A stretch of 64,000 nucleotides of DNA from Agromyces bauzanensis (lineage in GTDB: Bacteria; Actinomycetota; Actinomycetes; Actinomycetales; Microbacteriaceae): NCBI RefSeq assembly GCF_014645655.1, contig NZ_BMMD01000002.1, forward strand, positions 62,001 to 126,000, written 5' to 3'. This document shows, piece after piece, positions 7,809 through 20,240 of this stretch. Both the position numbers and the translations under genes were made by a program. The notes under the pieces were generated by a model that saw only the letters and a list, made by a program, of their open reading frames with translations, did not search any database and had not been told where the DNA came from. Numbering within the stretch: the first letter of the stretch is position 1; the number at the start of each line of letters is the position of its first letter.

Positions 7809-9259
7809 TGGCGGGAGTGCGGCAGCCTGCGCCCACGGATGCGTCGCAGGCGTCGTACCGGCGGGCGAGCTTCTGGTTCGACGACCTCGTGGTCTCGGGG
7901 CGCGACCACCTCGCGCCCCGGGCCCCGTTGACGGCCGACGCGCGGTTCGACGTCTGCGTCGTCGGCGGCGGGCTGACCGGGCTCTGGACGGCGTACGAAC
8001 TCGCGAAGGCCGACCCGTCGCTCCGGATCGCCGTGCTCGAGCGCGAGATCGCCGGGTTCGGCGCCTCCGGCCGGAACGGCGGGTGGTGCTCGGCGCTCTT
8101 CCCGCGATCGGCGGCCTCCCTCGAGCGCGAACATGGATTCGACGAGGCCGTCGCGATGCGCCGCGCCATGATCGACACGGTCGACGAGGTCGGCCGCGTC
8201 GCCGAGGCCGAGGGCATCGACTGCGACTACGAGCGGGGCGGCACGGTGGTGTTCGCCCGCACCGGGGTGCAGCGCCGCTCCGCACAGGCCGACGTCGACG
8301 AGGCGCGCCGGTTCGAGGTCGACCGAACCGAGTACTGGGACGGGCGCACGGTCGCGGCGAGGTTCACCGTGACCGGGGCGGACGACGGCGATCCGGGCGC
8401 GACGTTCGACCCGGCGTGCGCGCGCGTGCACCCGGCGAAGCTGGTGCGCGGCCTCGCGAATGTCGTCGAGTCGCTCGGCGTCGCGATCTTCGAGCGCACC
8501 GAGGTCGTCGACTGGGCGGCCGGTCGGGTTCGGTTCCGCGGCGTCGACGGCGGCGAAGAGCGCACGGCGTGGGCCCGTCACGTCATCGTCGCGCTCGAGG
8601 GATACGGCTCACGGCTGCCGCGGGTGCGCCGACACGTCCTCCCGCTCTACTCCCTCATGATCGCCACCGGGCCGCTCCCCGACGAGGTCTGGGAGGAGAT
8701 CGGCATCGAGCACGGCCACACCTTCAGCGACTACCGCCACCTGCTCGTCTACGGGCAGCGCACCGCCGACAACCGCTTCGCGTTCGGCGGGCGCGGGGCC
8801 CGGTACCACTGGGGCAGCGCGGTCGATCCCGCATTCGAACGCGTCGAGCGGGTGTTCGAGCACCTGCACCACGCCCTGCGCGAGCTCTTCCCCGCCGCCC
8901 GCGACACCCGCATCACGCACCGCTGGGGCGGACCGCTCGGCGTCGCGCGCGACTGGCACGCCACTGCGAGCTACAATCCGAGCACGGGCGTGGGCTCCGC
9001 GGGCGGCTACGTGGGCGACGGGTTGTCGACGACGAACCTCGCCGGCCGCACGCTCGCCGACCTCGTGCTCGGCCGGGACACCCCGCTCACCCGGTTGCCG
9101 TGGGCGAACCATCGCTCGCCCCTCTGGGAACCGGAGCCGCTGCGCTTCGCAGGCGCGAACCTCGGGATCCTCGGCATGCGGGCGGCCGATCTCGAGGAGC
9201 AGATCACGCGCCGGCCGTCGGTCGCGGCGCGACTGATCGCACCGCTCACGGGTCACTGA
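7808..9259 (+). CDS. FAD-dependent amine oxidoreductase (PuuB/DAO-like)
   Basis: A 483-residue flavoprotein of the D-amino acid oxidase fold. The dinucleotide-binding motif is VCVVGGGLTGLWTAYELAK (about residues 49-67), followed by AVLEREIAGFGASGRNGGWC, typical of gamma-glutamylputrescine oxidase-like enzymes. The C-terminal TNLAGRTLADLVLGRDTPL is the usual FAD-contacting end. It shares TGATG with the aminotransferase and so is coupled to it. Likely oxidises an amine or glutamylated amine to an aldehyde. Its last 14 nt overlap the end of the convergent DUF4192 gene. Confidence 0.88.
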   Translation: MAGVRQPAPTDASQASYRRASFWFDDLVVSGRDHLAPRAPLTADARFDVCVVGGGLTGLWTAYELAKADPSLRIAVLEREIAGFGASGRNGGWCSALFPRSAASLEREHGFDEAVAMRRAMIDTVDEVGRVAEAEGIDCDYERGGTVVFARTGVQRRSAQADVDEARRFEVDRTEYWDGRTVAARFTVTGADDGDPGATFDPACARVHPAKLVRGLANVVESLGVAIFERTEVVDWAAGRVRFRGVDGGEERTAWARHVIVALEGYGSRLPRVRRHVLPLYSLMIATGPLPDEVWEEIGIEHGHTFSDYRHLLVYGQRTADNRFAFGGRGARYHWGSAVDPAFERVERVFEHLHHALRELFPAARDTRITHRWGGPLGVARDWHATASYNPSTGVGSAGGYVGDGLSTTNLAGRTLADLVLGRDTPLTRLPWANHRSPLWEPEPLRFAGANLGILGMRAADLEEQITRRPSVAARLIAPLTGH

Positions 9260-10475
9260 CCTCCTCCGTGGGCGCGGCGTCGCCGGCCCGCGCGCCGTCG
9301 GCGAACGCCCACTCGGGGATGGCGCCGGTGCCGAGATACGCGGCGAGGAGTCCAGCCATCGTGTGGGATGGATCGATCTCGAGGGCGCGATCGACGAGGG
9401 CTCCGGCGGCCGATCCCCGTCCGAGCGTCCAGGCGAGCCATCCCGCCATGCACAGCGGCCCTGGCCGACGATGCTCGGGCGCGTGGGCGAGGGCGTGCCG
9501 GAGCACCGCGATCGCACGCTCCACCCGCTCGGGGGCGGGTCGTGACGTGCTCTGCCCGAGCAGGAGCCGGGCGAGGAGGCTGCCGACGGTCTCGGGGCCC
9601 CGCTCGGAGTGCTCCCTCGCGACGAGCTCGCTCACGCGCTCACCGTTCTCCGCCGCCCTGACGTTCGTATCCACCGCGTCGTCGAGCGCCAGCTCGCCGA
9701 TTGCCCGCCCGAACGCGAACTGCAGCATCATGGCGTCCCGGAAGGCCGGCTGGCCCGCGAGGTGGACCAACCACGCCATCGCGTCGGCATCACTCGTGCC
9801 GGGCTCGGCCCCCAGGAGCGCCTCCACGAGTTCGACCGGATCGACGACAGCTCCGAGAGCCTCCAGCAGCCGCTCGAGCTCGCGCGACCGTCGCCGCCCG
9901 CCGAAGGCGTCGATCCGGTCGTCGGCGTCGCAGACGTCGAGCAGGTGCGCCACCCGGGCGGCGAGGTCGGGGTCCGGCTGGGGCAGCGTCGCGAGGCCCG
10001 CGGCGCCGGCGGGATCGGGCACGGGGCATCCGGGGTCCGAGGCGGCATGGCTGGACGCGATCAGGTCGAGCGGATGCCCCTGCGCCGGCGTCTCGGGATC
10101 GAGCGCGGAGCCCCAGCCGTCGGTCGCCACGCAGAGCGCGTCGCGGACGAGGAACCCGGCCTCCTCGGCTCGCGCCACGACGAGCTCGAGGAGCGCGCGC
10201 TCAGGCATGGCACCGCGACGGGCGAAGGTCGCCTCCGTGTAGACGATCGGGACGATCGCGTCCACGCCCGCCATCCGGCAGACGGTGCCGACCGCGGCGG
10301 AGGCCACGGCGTCGCGATCGCGGGCGCGCCTGGGCAGGTCGTATCGGAGCACCCCCAGGCTGCGAGTGCCGCGGAAGGCGACGCAGACGAGGGATCGCGT
10401 CGGCGTGTAGCCCGTGAGGGCCGGAACGATGGCCAGGAAGTCGTGCGCCGCCTCGGCGCGGATGATGGTCGTCAT
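9246..10475 (-). CDS. DUF4192 domain protein
   Basis: A protein of about 409 residues if started at the ATG at 10475 (MTTIIRAEAAHDFLAIVPAL); an upstream start at 10499 would add 8 residues. The N-terminal motif DFLAIVPALTGYTPTRSLVC, then LGVLRYDLP and later AREHSERGPETV, is that of the actinobacterial DUF4192 family, for which no function is established. The C-terminal part looks like a helical repeat (EIDPSHTMAGLLAAYLGTG). It appears monocistronic and ends tail-to-tail with, and overlapping, the FAD oxidase gene. No Shine-Dalgarno is obvious. Confidence 0.8.
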   Translation of the reverse strand: MTTIIRAEAAHDFLAIVPALTGYTPTRSLVCVAFRGTRSLGVLRYDLPRRARDRDAVASAAVGTVCRMAGVDAIVPIVYTEATFARRGAMPERALLELVVARAEEAGFLVRDALCVATDGWGSALDPETPAQGHPLDLIASSHAASDPGCPVPDPAGAAGLATLPQPDPDLAARVAHLLDVCDADDRIDAFGGRRRSRELERLLEALGAVVDPVELVEALLGAEPGTSDADAMAWLVHLAGQPAFRDAMMLQFAFGRAIGELALDDAVDTNVRAAENGERVSELVAREHSERGPETVGSLLARLLLGQSTSRPAPERVERAIAVLRHALAHAPEHRRPGPLCMAGWLAWTLGRGSAAGALVDRALEIDPSHTMAGLLAAYLGTGAIPEWAFADGARAGDAAPTEEVSDP

Positions 10476-10571
10476 GCCGACAGCGTGCGGCTGCGGCATC
10501 CATTCGTCCCTGACCGCGACGTCGGGGTACGACGTTCCGGCCGCCTCCCTCGCTGTCGAGGACGAGTCGGG

Positions 10572-11540
10572 TCAGCGCCCGCCGAAGATCTCGGAGATCT
10601 CCGCCACCTGGGCGGCGGTCGGCTGCCAGGCCGCGCCCGCGGCGGCGTTCTGGCGGATCTGCGCGGACGTCGTGGCGCCCGCGATGACGCTCGTGAGCGC
10701 GGGCTGGGCGAGCATCCAGCCGAAGGTCGCCTCGAGCATCGTGAGGCCGCGGTCCGACGCCCACGCGCGGTAGCGGTCGAGTTCGTCCCACGGCGCATGC
10801 TCCACCAAGTGGGGCCGCTGCCGCATGATCCGCGTGTCGGCCGGGCGCTCGTCGCGGCGGAACTTGCCGGTCAGCAGGCCGTTCTGCAACGGGAAGTACG
10901 GCAGGAACCCGACGCCGAAGCGCCGCGCGGCGGGCAGGACCTCGGCCTCGGCGCCGCGGGCGAGCAGGCTGTACTCGTTCTGCGCCGAGATGAATCGCGC
11001 GGTCCCGAGCTCGCGTGCGACGAGATCGGCCTCGGCCAGCTGCCAGCCGACCAGGTTGGAGTGGCCGAGGTAGCGGACCTTGCCCTCGCGCACGAGGTCG
11101 TCGAGCGCGGCGAGCGTCTCGTCGATGGGGGTGCCGGGATCGGGCGTGTGGAGCTGGTAGAGGTCGATCCAGTCGGTCTGCAGCCGGCGCAGCGACCCCT
11201 CGACCGCCAGCCGGATGTATCGCCTCGAGCCGCCCGCACCCCACGACGGCAGTGGCGACGGAATCGTCGAGTGCCCGAACTTCGTCGCGATGACGACCTC
11301 GGCGCGGCGGCCGCGCAGCGCGCTGCCGAGCAGTGCCTCGCTCAGCCCGTACTCGCGACCGTACACGTCAGCGGTGTCGATGAGCGTGACGCCCGACTCG
11401 AGTGCCGCGGTGACGACCGCGTCGGTGCCCGCCCGGGTCTCGGTGGCCGTGCCCGCGCGGCCGAAGTTGTTGCCGCCGAGCCCGACCGCCGAGACTCGGA
11501 GGCCGGAGCGGCCGAGGGGACGGTATTCCAGTCCGGTCAT
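10572..11540 (-). CDS. Aldo/keto reductase
   Basis: A 322-residue NADPH-dependent oxidoreductase with a TIM barrel. The catalytic tetrad is visible as Asp and Tyr in IDTADVYGREYG (near residue 55), Lys in VIATKFGHS, and His in RYLGHSNLVGWQL. The NADPH-binding end is DRGLTMLEATFGWMLAQPAL with SVIAGATTSAQI. It resembles the Kv-beta/YghZ group acting on aldehydes and ketones; substrate unknown. The start at 11540 has no Shine-Dalgarno but a TAGGCT hexamer exactly 6 nt upstream, so the message may be leaderless. Confidence 0.92.
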   Translation of the reverse strand: MTGLEYRPLGRSGLRVSAVGLGGNNFGRAGTATETRAGTDAVVTAALESGVTLIDTADVYGREYGLSEALLGSALRGRRAEVVIATKFGHSTIPSPLPSWGAGGSRRYIRLAVEGSLRRLQTDWIDLYQLHTPDPGTPIDETLAALDDLVREGKVRYLGHSNLVGWQLAEADLVARELGTARFISAQNEYSLLARGAEAEVLPAARRFGVGFLPYFPLQNGLLTGKFRRDERPADTRIMRQRPHLVEHAPWDELDRYRAWASDRGLTMLEATFGWMLAQPALTSVIAGATTSAQIRQNAAAGAAWQPTAAQVAEISEIFGGR

Positions 11541-11546
11541 TTCCCC

Positions 11547-11676
11547 AGCCTATGCGGCGGCGGGGCCGGCCGCGCGACGTCTCCGCGAGCCCACTCGTCC
11601 TCCGCAGCAGCCGATCCCGCGCGCGTTCCGCGATGTCCGATTCCCGCGAGTCGATGTCGGATGCCGCGGCTACCCT
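11547..11676. promoter_or_regulatory. Divergent -10 boxes for aldo/keto reductase and ogt
   Basis: On the minus strand TAGGCT (11552-11547) ends 6 nt before the aldo/keto reductase ATG. On the plus strand TACCCT (11671-11676) ends 6 nt before the ogt ATG at 11683. Neither start has a Shine-Dalgarno, so both are candidates for leaderless transcripts. No convincing -35 element was found. Confidence 0.4.
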
Positions 11677-11682
11677 CGAAGT

Positions 11683-12174
11683 ATGACCACCGTGTTCCTC
11701 ACCCGCCTCGACAGCCCCATCGGGCGCCTCGAGCTCGTCGGCGACGAGGTCGCCGTCACCGCCCTCACGATCGAGCGCGACGGCGTGCTCCCCCACGACG
11801 GGGAGCCCGAGCGCTCGAACGACGTCCTCGACGCCGCGTGCGAGCAGCTCGTCGAGTACTTCGCCGGCACCCGCACCGAGTTCGATGTGCCGGTGCGACT
11901 CGTCGGCACACCGTTCCAACGGGCGGTCTGGGGCGAGCTCGAGCGGCTCGGCTGGGGCGAGGCCACCTCCTACGGAGCGCTCGCCGCGGCGGTCGGCAGG
12001 CCCGGCTCGGCCCGCGCGATCGGCGGCGCCGTCGGCGCGAACCCGGTGCCGATCATCGTCGGGTGCCATCGGGTGCTCGCATCCGACGGGCGAATCACCG
12101 GCTACTCGGGCGGCGAGGGCATCCCCACGAAGCTCTGGCTCCTCGGCCACGAGCGCATCGGCTTCGCCGCGTGA
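11683..12174 (+). CDS. ogt: Methylated-DNA--protein-cysteine methyltransferase (Ogt/MGMT)
   Basis: A 163-residue suicide repair protein that removes alkyl groups from O6 of guanine. The N-terminal domain starts FLTRLDSPIGRLELVGD. The C-terminal domain has GTPFQRAVWGELERLGWGEA, the arginine-finger helix region SYGALAAAVGRPGSARAIG, and the acceptor cysteine in NPVPIIVGCHRVLASDG. The usual P-C-H-R here reads G-C-H-R; the Cys-His-Arg core is intact. It overlaps the next gene tag by 4 nt (GTGA), so direct reversal and base excision of alkyl damage are expressed together. Confidence 0.93.
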   Translation: MTTVFLTRLDSPIGRLELVGDEVAVTALTIERDGVLPHDGEPERSNDVLDAACEQLVEYFAGTRTEFDVPVRLVGTPFQRAVWGELERLGWGEATSYGALAAAVGRPGSARAIGGAVGANPVPIIVGCHRVLASDGRITGYSGGEGIPTKLWLLGHERIGFAA

Positions 12175-12779
12175 GCGTGGTGCCGCGCGCCGAGCTCGTC
12201 GAGGGCGAAGACGGACTGCTCCGCTGCGCCTGGGGAGCGAGCGATCCAGAGTACCGTCGCTACCACGACGAGGAGTGGGGCACACCGCAGCACGACCCGG
12301 TGCGGCTGTTCGAGAAGGTCTGCCTCGAGGGGTTCCAGGCCGGCCTGTCATGGATCACGATCCTGCGGCGGCGCCCCGCCTTCCGCGAGCTCTTCCACGG
12401 GTTCGATGTCGAACGCGTCGCGGCCATGACCGAGGCCGACGTCGAGCGCCTGCTCGGCGACCCGCGCATCATCCGGCACCGCGGTAAGATCGAGGCGACC
12501 ATCCAGAACGCGCGCGCGACGCTCGCCCTCAACGAGCCGCTCACCGGGTTCCTGTGGAGCTTCGCGCCTGCGCCCCGAGCGTCATCGCCGGGGTCCTTCG
12601 CGGAGGTGCCCGCGGTGACACCCGAGTCGACGGCGATGAGCACGGCGCTCCGCAAGCGGGGCTTCCGCTTCGTCGGACCGACCACCATGTACGCGCTCAT
12701 GCAGGCCGCGGGCATGGTCGACGATCACCTCGCCGGCTGTCACCGGGCGCGGAGCGCGACGATCACCGGCGTGGACTGA
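12171..12779 (+). CDS. tag: DNA-3-methyladenine glycosylase I
   Basis: A 202-residue glycosylase that excises 3-methyladenine from DNA. Starts with GTG at 12171 inside the end of ogt. Family signatures are RCAWG, YRRYHDEEWGTP, GFQAGLSWITILRRRPAFRE (helix-hairpin-helix region), and the C-terminal GPTTMYALMQAAGMVDDH followed by HLAGC; the Cys and His residues form the zinc clip known in the Tag family. It ends 20 nt from the convergent yaaA gene. Confidence 0.93.
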   Translation: MSVVPRAELVEGEDGLLRCAWGASDPEYRRYHDEEWGTPQHDPVRLFEKVCLEGFQAGLSWITILRRRPAFRELFHGFDVERVAAMTEADVERLLGDPRIIRHRGKIEATIQNARATLALNEPLTGFLWSFAPAPRASSPGSFAEVPAVTPESTAMSTALRKRGFRFVGPTTMYALMQAAGMVDDHLAGCHRARSATITGVD

Positions 12780-12799
12780 GGCAACGGCGCGGCGCGCGC

Positions 12800-13561
12800 T
12801 CAGGCGACGAGCTCGAGCTCGTGGGGTGCGCCGCCCGACGACTCCGACAGGAGTTCGAACGTGAACCCCGCGGTCGTGGCCCAGTCGACGAGCTCGTCGA
12901 GCGATGCGACGTCGGGCCGCGATTCGAGGAGGGCGCGCGTGAAGCGGCCCTTTGCCTGCTTGTTGAAGTGGTTCGGAGCACGCCGTCGACCGTCGGCGCC
13001 CTCCGCCACGACGCGCACGAACGCACTGTTCGCGCGGGCGGGCGCGGGTCCGAGCTCGGCGTATCCTTCCGAGCGCAGATCGACGATCACGCCCCGGTGC
13101 GCGGCGAGTCGCGATGCGATCGCGTCCCGCCAGTGGCTACGGAGCGACAGTCCCGGCAGGTGCGAGTCGTGCGACAACCGGTATGCCGGAATCGCATCGA
13201 GCGCACCGACGGGGCCGAACAGCGCCGAGTGCACCATCACCGTGTCGGCTGCGAACGACCGCGACGGTTCGTCGAGCGAGCCTGCGTCGAGCGCGTCGAA
13301 CAGCACGCCCGTGTACCGGTCGATCGCCGCCATCGTGGGCGCCTCGCGCAGTGCTCGGTTTCGCTCCACCTCGAACGTGAGGCGCGGCCCGAGCCGCAGT
13401 GCGTGCATCATCGCGTCGGCGTCCGCGGCCAAGGCCGCGAGACGTTCGACGAGCTCCACGCGCAGGGCGGAGAATCCGGGAAACGCGAGCGTCGCGATGT
13501 CGAGCGGCGCACCCTCACCGCCGTCGCGCTTGGTCTCCGACGGTGGCAGCAGCAGGAGCAT
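12800..13561 (-). CDS. yaaA: YaaA family peroxide-stress/DNA-binding protein
   Basis: A 253-residue member of the YaaA (DUF328/UPF0246) family, which in E. coli lowers intracellular iron after peroxide stress and has a DNA-binding fold. Motifs: LLLLPPSETKRDGG at the start, LFDALDAGSL, MVHSALFGPVGALDAIPAYR, DLRSEGYAELGP, and HFNKQAKGRFTRAL. The ATG directly follows the TAG of the upstream kinase gene, so both belong to one transcript, probably extending from atpC. Confidence 0.9.
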   Translation of the reverse strand: MLLLLPPSETKRDGGEGAPLDIATLAFPGFSALRVELVERLAALAADADAMMHALRLGPRLTFEVERNRALREAPTMAAIDRYTGVLFDALDAGSLDEPSRSFAADTVMVHSALFGPVGALDAIPAYRLSHDSHLPGLSLRSHWRDAIASRLAAHRGVIVDLRSEGYAELGPAPARANSAFVRVVAEGADGRRRAPNHFNKQAKGRFTRALLESRPDVASLDELVDWATTAGFTFELLSESSGGAPHELELVA

Positions 13562-14134
13562 CTACGCCGCGATGAACGCGAGCGCGGCGTCGACGTTCGA
13601 TCCGAGCGAACCGACACTGTCGATCGTCACGCGCGGCAGTGCCGAACTCGGCCCCGACCACGCCGCGTAGCCCTCGAGGCTCTGTTCCACGGCACGCCAC
13701 GTCGTCTCGTCGAGATGCGGCAGACCGCGCTCGCGCTTCTCCAGGCGGTCCCGATGCAGTCGCTCGTCGGAGCAGACCACCTCGATGACGCGCAGTCGCA
13801 CATCGGTGCGGTCGGCCAGATCGCGCCACTGCAGGCGCGCCGCCTCCGCGGCGTTCACGGCGTCGACGATCACGGTGCGACCGGATTCCAGCTCCTTCTC
13901 CGCGATCTGTTCGGCGACGAGGTAGGCCGCGAGGCCCGTCGGCTGGTCGGCGTCGATCCCGGCGCGCAGGATCGCCGACTCGATGGGATCGACCGACACG
14001 ACGGTCGCACCGAGGCGGGCACCGACGATCTCCGCGATCGTCGACTTTCCCGCGCCCGGCAGACCCGCCATGACGACGAGCTGGGTGACGCTCAGGTCAC
14101 CGAATTGGCGGTCGATCGGCTGCTCCCCCGGCAT
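13562..14134 (-). CDS. P-loop nucleoside/RNA-type kinase (AAA_33/zeta-toxin-like fold)
   Basis: A 190-residue protein from the ATG at 14134, chosen because GAGGAGG lies 5 nt upstream. The Walker A motif is VVMAGLPGAGKSTIAE (about residues 19-34). SVDPIESAI and TVIVDAVNAAEAARLQWRDLA follow as in AAA_33/polynucleotide kinase-like proteins, and a C-terminal lid region contains arginines (HRDRLEKRERGLPH). Family members phosphorylate small molecules, RNA ends or aminoglycosides; the substrate here is unknown. It begins 10 nt after atpC and ends directly against yaaA, so it is the first of two extra genes attached to the ATP synthase operon. Confidence 0.78.
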   Translation of the reverse strand: MPGEQPIDRQFGDLSVTQLVVMAGLPGAGKSTIAEIVGARLGATVVSVDPIESAILRAGIDADQPTGLAAYLVAEQIAEKELESGRTVIVDAVNAAEAARLQWRDLADRTDVRLRVIEVVCSDERLHRDRLEKRERGLPHLDETTWRAVEQSLEGYAAWSGPSSALPRVTIDSVGSLGSNVDAALAFIAA

Positions 14135-14144
14135 CCGAACCTCC

Positions 14145-14405
14145 TCAGGCGAGTTCCGCGCGTGAGGCGACCACTTGGACCGCGTCGGCATGCACGGAGA
14201 GGAACCCGTCCTCCGCGCTGGCCGTGATCTTCTCACCGCCGGGCAGCGTGACGCGCACCTCGCCGCCGGCGAGGATTGCAAGCATCGGCTCGTGACCCGG
14301 CAGGATGCCTATCTCGCCTTCGACGGTGCGTGCCACGACCATGGCCGCCTCGCCCGACCAGACTTCCCGGTCGGCCGAGACGACACTCACGTTGAGGGCG
14401 GCCAT
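14145..14405 (-). CDS. atpC: ATP synthase epsilon subunit
   Basis: An 86-residue F1 epsilon subunit: ALNVSVVSADREVWSGEA, EGEIGILPGHEPMLAILAGG, LSVHADAVQVVASRAELA. It is the beta-sandwich domain only; the C-terminal inhibitory helical hairpin found in the 130-140 residue E. coli protein is absent, as is common in Actinobacteria. The ATG at 14405 is two nt from the atpD stop. Its role is to couple the central stalk to rotation; without the helical domain, epsilon-type autoinhibition of hydrolysis is not expected. Confidence 0.95.
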   Translation of the reverse strand: MAALNVSVVSADREVWSGEAAMVVARTVEGEIGILPGHEPMLAILAGGEVRVTLPGGEKITASAEDGFLSVHADAVQVVASRAELA

Positions 14406-14407
14406 GC

Positions 14408-16785
<2,378 letters not shown>

Positions 16786-16827
16786 TTCTCTCCTGTATCC
16801 CTAGAGTCCGATCGACGGCCGAATCGC

Positions 16828-18468
<1,641 letters not shown>

Positions 18469-18501
18469 TGCCATTTCCTTCTCTGCGGGCCAGGCCCTTT
18501 T

Positions 18502-18518
18502 CTGTACTGGTTGTACAG
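18502..18518. promoter_or_regulatory. Inverted repeat in the atpH-atpA gap
   Basis: CTGTAC and GTACAG are perfectly complementary around the 5-nt loop TGGTT, about 35 nt before the atpA start. In transcript sense it is followed by a run of A, not U, so it is not a terminator. It might stabilise or process the mRNA, or bind a dimeric protein, at the point where atpA must be translated more often than atpH (three alpha per one delta). Confidence 0.3.
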
Positions 18519-18564
18519 CTACTGGTGTGTCGCGGCGCGGGACGCCGGTCGTGTTCCTCCGGCG

Positions 18565-19359
18565 TCAGCCGGCAAGCTTCTGCCTCAGCGAGCCGAGGCG
18601 GCTGGCGACGGAGCCGTCGATGACGTCGTCGCCGATCTGCACGCGAACCCCGCCGAGCACGCCGGGATCGACGATGGCGTCGAATCGGATGCGTCGGCCG
18701 GCCTGCGCCGAGAGGGTCTGCTCGAGACGCGAGAGCTGGGCGTCGGTGAGCGGTGCGGCGGTCGTGACCGTGGCGACGTCGAAGCCGCGCTGGTCGGCGA
18801 CGATGGATGCCGCGCTCCGCAGCATCTCGCCGATCCGACGCCCTCGGGGATCCTGCACGAGGTGCCGCACGATCACGACCGTGGCCGGCGACGCCTTCCC
18901 ACCGAGCAGACGATCGACCACCGCGGCCTTGGCCGCGGGCGAGCCGAGCTTCGAACCGATCGCGAGCTCGAGCTCGGAGTCGGCGGCCACGGTGCGCTCG
19001 AAGGAGAAGAGCTCGGCGTCGATGTCGACACCCTCCCCTGCGGCGTCCGCGGCCAGCCGGAACCCGAGTTCCTCGAGCCCGGCGAGGAAATCGGACGCGC
19101 TCGACCAGCGGCCCGAGGCGACGCTGACCAGCAGCGACGCCGCATCGGCCGAGATCCTGGCGCCGAAGACCGCCTCGACGAGCGCGCGCTTCCGCGCGAC
19201 ATCCGCCTCGTTGTCGGTGAGCGCGGTGCGCAACTGCGACGTCGCCCCGATGACGCGGCCCGCGGCGAGGAGGTCCTCGGCGACCGGCAGTGCGGCACTG
19301 CCGAGCGACGCGAGCGCCGCCCGTGCGTGGGCCAGGGCCTCTCTCGTAGCGCTACCCAT
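18565..19359 (-). CDS. atpH: ATP synthase delta subunit
   Basis: A 264-residue delta subunit joining F1 to the peripheral stalk. The C-terminal signature VVIVRHLVQDPRGRRIGEML and ATVTTAAPLTDAQLSRLEQ, then GVRVQIGDDVIDGSVASRLG, is diagnostic. The ATG at 19359 lies only 3 nt past the atpF stop. The N-terminal half is helical and alanine-rich. Mycobacteria have a b-delta fusion; here atpF and atpH are separate, closer to the standard form. Confidence 0.95.
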   Translation of the reverse strand: MGSATREALAHARAALASLGSAALPVAEDLLAAGRVIGATSQLRTALTDNEADVARKRALVEAVFGARISADAASLLVSVASGRWSSASDFLAGLEELGFRLAADAAGEGVDIDAELFSFERTVAADSELELAIGSKLGSPAAKAAVVDRLLGGKASPATVVIVRHLVQDPRGRRIGEMLRSAASIVADQRGFDVATVTTAAPLTDAQLSRLEQTLSAQAGRRIRFDAIVDPGVLGGVRVQIGDDVIDGSVASRLGSLRQKLAG

Positions 19360-19362
19360 GGA

Positions 19363-19929
19363 TTACTTCTTCCCTCCGGCGGTGGCCTCGGATGCCTCGA
19401 GGTCGGCGAGGAAGCGATCGACCACGGCCTTCGCCTTCTGGTCGTCGGAGAGCGACTCCCCGATCACGCCCGACGCGAGGTCGATCGCGATCGTGCCGAC
19501 CTCGGAACGCAGTGACACGAGGGCCGACTGGCGCTCGGCCTCGATCTGCGCCTGCGCGCTCGCGGCGACACGGGCGGCCTCGCTCACGGCCTGATCCTTG
19601 GCTTCCGCGACGATCTTCCTGCCGTCCTCGCGGGCGCTCTCGCGGATACGACCGGCCTCGGTGCGCGCGTCGGCGAGCTGGGCGGTGTACTCCTCGAGTG
19701 CCGCCTCCGCCTTGCGCTGCGCCTCGTCGGCCTTCGCGATGTTGCCCTCGATCGCCTCGGCACGCTCGTCGAGCAGCTTCTGGACGCGCGGGAGCACGTA
19801 TCTCCAGAAGAAGACGAGGATGATGACGAAGCAGACCGCCGACCAGACGATGTCGTACAGTTCCGGAAGGATCGGGTTCGGGGTCGCCTCCTGGCCCTCC
19901 TCAGCAGCCCTGAGTACTGCGTGAAGCAC
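19363..19929 (-). CDS. atpF: ATP synthase b subunit
   Basis: A 188-residue peripheral-stalk subunit with one N-terminal membrane helix (IVWSAVCFVIILVFFWRYVL, about residues 28-47). A long charged coiled coil follows (RVQKLLDERAEAIEGNIAKA through about residue 150) that reaches up to delta. It starts with GTG at 19929, preceded by GGAGG at a 5-nt spacing. It forms a dimer in the complex. Confidence 0.95.
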   Translation of the reverse strand: MLHAVLRAAEEGQEATPNPILPELYDIVWSAVCFVIILVFFWRYVLPRVQKLLDERAEAIEGNIAKADEAQRKAEAALEEYTAQLADARTEAGRIRESAREDGRKIVAEAKDQAVSEAARVAASAQAQIEAERQSALVSLRSEVGTIAIDLASGVIGESLSDDQKAKAVVDRFLADLEASEATAGGKK

Positions 19930-19958
19930 GGTGGCCTCCTAACTCGCTGCGATGGGGA

Positions 19959-20240
<282 letters not shown>

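Noticed and set aside
18502-18518. CTGTAC...GTACAG considered as a LexA (SOS) box
   Set aside because: Spacing and core differ from the actinobacterial GAAC-N4-GTTC box, and the site lies inside the ATP synthase operon rather than at an SOS gene.
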